Assembly (NCBI GenBank): GCA_033002965.1
Contig: JAURVB010003275.1
Span: forward strand, 1 to 64,000
Direction of reading: 5' to 3'
Source of the DNA: Piper betle
Lineage: Eukaryota; Streptophyta; Magnoliopsida; Piperales; Piperaceae
Length of the DNA: 64,000 nt
Below the pieces are notes generated by a model that was given only the letters and a program-made list of their open reading frames with translations, had not been told where the DNA came from and searched no databases. Within the stretch, counting starts at the first letter, position 1. Each line of letters starts with the position of its first letter. The position numbers and the translations under genes were made by a program. This document shows positions 59,711 to 64,000 of the stretch, piece by piece.

Positions 59711-59815
59711 TGGGATTTATTTCTTAATTAGAGTAATTTGAATAATAGTCTAGAGTGTTTAATTTCCTTTTCCTTATGTGTTTTGTCTTTAATTTTAGGT
59801 TAACTTCTTTTGTGA

Positions 59816-61935
59816 ATGACCCGGTCATCTGACATACCACTTGAAGAAGCTGATTCGAAGATAGAGAGGACATTGAGCATGATAAGGAGAGAAAATGCCC
59901 AATTGCAAAATGTTGCTATGGCCGAGAACAAAGGAATAAGAGAGAATGTTCAGTCAAGATCATGAAAGGAGCATGCAACTCCTTCACTAGATGGAATAGT
60001 TTCTAGCAATAGATGGTCAGAGATTGCAGGTACTCAGTGTGAAATCAAATTGGCTGCCAGCACTACGATTTAGTAGATGACACAATTTCATGGCCTTTCT
60101 CATGAAGATCCTTCACTTCATTTTGCAACTTTCTTGGAGATTTGTGATGCTTTTAAGTGTAATGGAGTGGTGGAGTATGCTATTAGACTTAGACTTTTTC
60201 ATTCTCATTGAAGGATAAAGCTAAGAGTTGGTTGATCTTTTTATGTGCTGACACAATTACAACTTGGGATCAAATGACCCAAAATGTTTTGGCAAAGTAT
60301 TTTCCTCTTGGGAAAACATAAAAAATGAGCGAGGAGATTACTTTGTTCTTCAAAGCATATTTTGAAATTTTACATGAAGCATGGAAGCATTACAAGGAGC
60401 TATTAAGACTTTGTTCTCATCATGGTTTGCCAGATTGGTTGCAAATTTAGATTTTTTATAATGAATTGAATGCAAATTTAAGAACATGATGGATGCATTT
60501 TTGAGAGGTACTCTCATGGAAAAGTCACTAAAGGAAGCCCATAAGTTAATTGAAGAAATGACAACTAATCACTACCAATAGTCCACTAATAGTCATCCAA
60601 GTAGAAGAATAGTAGGGGTCCAGAAAGTGGATCCTTACATAGCTATCAGTGCATAGTTGGAGGCCATGAACAAAAGGATTGATTTTATGCATCTTGAACA
60701 AGCATTGTATTGTGATTTTTGTGGTGGCAATCATCCAAGCCATGAGTGTCACACGGGGAATGAAGTGGCTTTTGTTTCTAATGCTGATCAAGCAAATTAT
60801 GTGACTAATTTCAATTAACAAAACAATCCTTATAACAATACCTACAATCCGGGGTGAGAAATCATCCCAATTTTTTATGGAATTAAGGCAAATAAGTGAA
60901 ACAACCACCCTCAAGTTTTCAAGCTCAAGAGAGGAATACAAATTTGGAAGATATGTTGGCTAAGTTTATGGCTACTTCTGAGCAAAGGTTGTAGAATCAT
61001 GATGCATTTATGAAGAATCTTGAAGTAGAAGTTGGTCAACTTGCTCAAATAGTTTCAAATAGACTACAAGGATCAGTTCCTAGTTATACATTGAAAAATC
61101 CAGTTGAGCATGCCAAAGCAATATCTGTGAGGAGTAAGGAGCATTGTGAGGAAGTTACTAAGGGCAAGGTAGTTGAAGCAGTCTCACAAGTTGTTGATCC
61201 AAAATCAAATTCAAAATGTGAAATCTTCTCCTAATTCAAAGTTGAGGGGTCTACATTAAAATTTGCTTGATCCTACACTCAAAAAGTATATTCCTCCTCT
61301 TCCCAATCCTCAAAAAATTATTTAGAATAAGTTGCAAAAGAAGTTTGAAAAGTTTAAGGAGATTCTTAAGAATTTAAAAATTAATATTCCTTTTGCAAAT
61401 GTTTTGGTGGAGATTCTTCAATATGTTAAGTTTTTAATGGATATCTTGAAGAAAAAGTGGAAGGTGGCTGATTCATGCATGGTCAAGCTTAGTGTTCTGA
61501 CTAATGATATTTTACAAAATAAACTGCCACCTAAGCTCAAAGATCTAAAGAGTTTTTTTATTCCTTATAGTAGTGGTAGTTCTTACGTTGGATAGGCTTA
61601 ATGTATTTCAAGTTCTGGTATTAATTTAAAGTCTTTTTCAATTTATAAGAAATTTAGTTCGGGGCCTATGATAAAATTTTGCAATTAGAAAGACTAAGGG
61701 GATGATAAGTGATGTTTTAATTAAAGTTGATAATACTTTGTTCCTTGTAGATTTTGTTATTTTAGAAATGGAAGAAGATAAAGATGTACCATTAATTTTA
61801 GGTCGCCTGTTTTTTGGCTACAAGTGATACTTTACTTGATGTGAAAAATAAATGTATGGTTTTAAGGGTAAATGATGAGGAAATAGTGGTTGACATGAAT
61901 GAAAGTTTTGAGTCTCATTCTAATATATCTTAGTC
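59816..61935 (+). pseudogene. Athila-type Gypsy gag-protease remnant
   Basis: The start ATG at 59816 begins MTRSSDIPLEEADSKIERTL. Then follow gag blocks (FHGLSHEDPSLHFATFLEIC; LLRLCSHHGLPDWLQ), a CCHC zinc knuckle CDFCGGNHPSHEC (60711-60749), YVTNFN, LEVEVGQLAQIVSNRLQGSV, NPVEHAKAISVRSKE, the linker NLKINIPFANVLVEILQYVK with LQNKLPPKLKDLKSF (61332-61595), and the protease region end DFVILEMEEDKDVPLILGR (about 61750). Order and words match Athila/Tat-lineage Gypsy polyproteins. Stops and frameshifts occur about every 100-250 bases and most of the polymerase is missing. The sequence after 61935 belongs to the far 3' part of such an element. Confidence 0.85.
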
Positions 61936-62807
61936 TTCTTTAGTTCCTATTCATTGTTTTGATAATTTTGTTAAGTAGGTGCAGGATATAAGCTTGGATG
62001 AGCAATCTCTTAATCAAACATTGCTTTTCAAGAAAATGGACATCAAGCTTCGTAATTCAAAGCTATATATGTTCAGCACGTCAGTGCTTCAGGATGAATA
62101 ATCAGGGCAAAGTCAAGCTAACCACTATAACTTAAAACTATTTTTCTTTCCTTTCACTTTATATTTATTAGTTTATTTATTTTGATTTTTATTTTGATTT
62201 TGTTGTCTGGTAGTGCCAGTTTCATTTTGCGTCATTTAGTATTTTTCAATGAGTTAGTTATATTATTAAAAAACACACTTGGCCATTAGGTTGTGGCGCT
62301 CAAACTCACTAGTTTGAGTGCTGCGGGGTTGAACTTGTCCTTGAATTTGGATAAAGGGGAGAGCGCCACGGTACTCTTAAGTGAAGGCCGTAGTGCTAAT
62401 TTAAAGTCGTGTGAAAAAAGGGGAAGGGGTTTTCACCATTGTCCTTCACCACCGCCTCAGCAAAGCGACCCCAAACGCCAGTGCTCTGCTCCATTCTTCC
62501 ATATTTCCGGCCAACCACCACCCTAATCCTCCCCAATATCATCCCCTCTTTGTCTCCACCTTCTCCTCTAGTTATCACACCTATTTACCCCTATTTTTGG
62601 GAATTTTCTCCAGTTTTGAGTGTGGTATGATTTCTCCTCTAAAGTTTAATTTTTATTGTTTATGTTTGATTGTTAATGCTTGTGATGATCTATTGTGTTG
62701 ATTGGTTCATAGATTGGCTTTGATTAGCTCTTATTTTCACTAATCATGTTGATTTGGTTTTAATTAGGGTTACGTAGCTTTGATTGAATTTGTATTGATT
62801 AGGCAAA
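61936..62807 (+). mobile_element. Athila-type post-polymerase region (decayed)
   Basis: Non-coding stretch between the protease remnant and the 3' ORF. It includes a T-rich block (62140-62220) and a ggcgctcaaactcac...gagcgccacggt block (62296-62370) typical of the spacer before the extra ORF in Athila elements. A C-rich block at 62440-62600 gives small overlapping open frames that I do not regard as genes. Confidence 0.5.
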
Positions 62808-63240
62808 ATGATGAGGAAAGTGAAGAGAGTTGCTCGTTCTTTTGGTTTAGAAAAATTGTCTCATTGAGAGCTCAATACCAATTTGATGAGATATTTTCTA
62901 AGAAGAAACTAGTGCCTGAGAGTGGTTTTCTAAAGAATTGGACGGACAGATAATGAGCTAGCAGAGCAGTTGGAACAACTATGGATTGCAAGGCATTGGG
63001 AGCAGTTTGTTAGGCAACCGACAGTTATTCCAGCGGTGAAAGAGTTTTATGCTAATCTTGATGATTGAGTTGAGGCTAGCAATGTTATAGGGGTGAGGGT
63101 TTCCTATAATGAACAGAGTATCAATGCCCTCTTTGAACTTCCAACTGCGAGACAAAATGCCTATAGATCAAACTTCCAAGGTGGAGTTGGATCATTTCAC
63201 TGTTTGGGAGTTTCCTTGCCCATATGGTACGCAATGGAAG
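62808..63240 (+). pseudogene. Athila 3' ORF remnant ('putative plant transposon protein')
   Basis: Starts MMRKVKRVARSFGL, stops soon after, then reads HWEQFVRQPTVIPAVKEFYA followed by NLDD, a stop, and VGVRVSYNEQSINALFELPT-like residues. The WEQF...P...V.EFYANL...V.VRG..V.F....INALF.LP pattern is the putative plant transposon protein domain seen in the extra 3' ORF of Athila-group elements. Several stops make it non-functional. Homology fades after about 63240, where an AATCGG-rich sequence begins. Confidence 0.7.
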
Positions 63241-64000
63241 TACGAGTTATGGTTGCATAAATCGGAATCAGAATCGGAATCGGTTTTCGAGAGAGTCGGA
63301 ATCGGAATCGGAATCGGAATCAGTTTAAATCGGCCAGGAATCGGTTCAGTTGAATCGGTCTTAATAGGTCCAAATCGGTCATATATAATATTTGACAACT
63401 CATAAAATAAATATATAAAAATTAGATATTAATGTTATTTTAATATTATTATGTGTATTATATTTTATAATATTTTTTAAGATTTTTTTTTGAATTATTT
63501 AGAGTTAGTTATTATTTTTGACTCGAGTTAGACACGAGTCAAGCTTTAATTATGAAAATGCCACTTAGTGGTATTTCCTTCCCTCACCTTCTCTCTCCCG
63601 CATTTGCCCTCCTTCCCCTGCTGCCGCCGCCGTCGCCGCCGCACCCCCCCACCCCCCCAGTCCCTCCCCGCCCTGCGCCCGCCGTGCCCGTCCCCCCTCC
63701 CCCAGACCCGCACCGCCCCGCCCTCGCCCGCCCTGCCCCGCACCACCCCGCACCGCCCCGCCCTCGCTCGCCGCGCCCCGCCAGCCCGCCAGCCCCGCCA
63801 GCCTCGCCCTGCGCCTGTCGCACCCCGCCCCCTTCCCCCTAGATCGCGCCCTGCCCTCGCCCGCCGCGCCTCGCCTTGCGCCTGCCGCGCCCTGCCTCCC
63901 CTGCCAGCCCTGCCCTGTCCCTCCCCACTGCCGCCGCCCCACCTCGCCGCGCCCCGCCCCCTACGCCCAGAATCGGCTCGAATCAGTCGAAATCGGCCAA
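63241..64000. mobile_element. AATCGG-rich element with C-rich core, running off the window
   Basis: Opens with AATCGG hexamer repeats (63259-63370). Next comes an AT-rich block (63380-63490) and a strongly C-rich, G-poor block (63590-63960: CCGCCC, CCCGCC and CGCC words). The window ends with aatcggctcgaatcagtcga. AATCGG words at both sides of the core suggest subterminal repeats of one DNA-transposon-like insertion whose right end lies beyond 64000. The open frames in the core (for example 63565-63942, minus) are low-complexity Gly/Arg/Ala or Pro frames, not genes. Confidence 0.45.

Noticed and set aside
63565..63942. 125-codon Gly/Arg/Ala-rich open frame on the minus strand
   Set aside because: It is a direct product of the C-rich low-complexity tract; all frames there are open.
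1..64000. CRISPR arrays, bacterial operons, rRNA and tRNA genes
   Set aside because: No spaced identical repeats, no clustered intact frames and no recognisable rRNA or tRNA sequence were seen; the window is a plant nuclear region. A tRNA scan would be needed to exclude tRNA genes fully.

Overview
This window is nuclear DNA from a flowering plant. The evidence is spliced genes with GT-AG introns, plant-specific proteins (a GAUT13/14-type galacturonosyltransferase and a SNAP33-type SNARE) and a large load of plant LTR retrotransposons. The AT-rich background and non-grass-like codon use do not allow a species call. Only two genes look intact; a third is a pseudogene. Most of the rest is nested, decayed transposon sequence.

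Layout. 1-2313: the 3' end of an ABCA-type ABC transporter gene (last nucleotide-binding domain), broken by stops and frameshifts in most exons. 2314-7520: AT-rich intergenic DNA with an old minus-strand LTR fragment and a 100-bp tandem duplication. 7521-39430: a stack of nested long-LTR elements (LTRs of about 2-3 kb starting TGTAACACCCC and ending TTTTACA) in both orientations, with little or no coding sequence. It includes a solo LTR inserted in another LTR, a short solo LTR, a complete 594-bp TRIM element with a perfect target-site duplication, a 150-bp tandem duplication, a 23-bp minisatellite and a long AT microsatellite. 39640-41420: a degenerate repeat of about 270 bp running up to the next gene.

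41771-47294 (+): a complete six-exon GAUT gene, 534 codons, for a Golgi type II membrane glycosyltransferase of pectin synthesis. 49235-51392 (-): a complete five-exon SNAP25/SNAP33-like Qb+Qc SNARE gene, 448 codons, convergent with the GAUT gene. This SNARE gene is the most unusual object in the window. Its first exon carries an in-frame tandem duplication of about 95 residues that repeats the start of the Qb SNARE region. Its intron 4 holds decayed copies of exon 3, and its 5' flank holds a 230-280 bp tandem repeat. 52300-54600 is AT-rich intergenic DNA. 55018-56045 is a hAT-like non-autonomous DNA transposon. 56046-64000 holds decayed retrotransposons: a plant-transposon-protein/gag remnant, a probable Copia 3' end, an Athila-type Gypsy gag-protease remnant with an eroded tRNA-Asp primer site, an Athila-type 3' ORF remnant, and a C-rich, AATCGG-rich element running off the end.

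The two intact genes both serve the secretory pathway (pectin synthesis in the Golgi; vesicle fusion at the plasma membrane), but there is no sign that they are co-regulated. All exon coordinates were read by eye from splice signals and remembered family sequences, so small boundary errors are possible.
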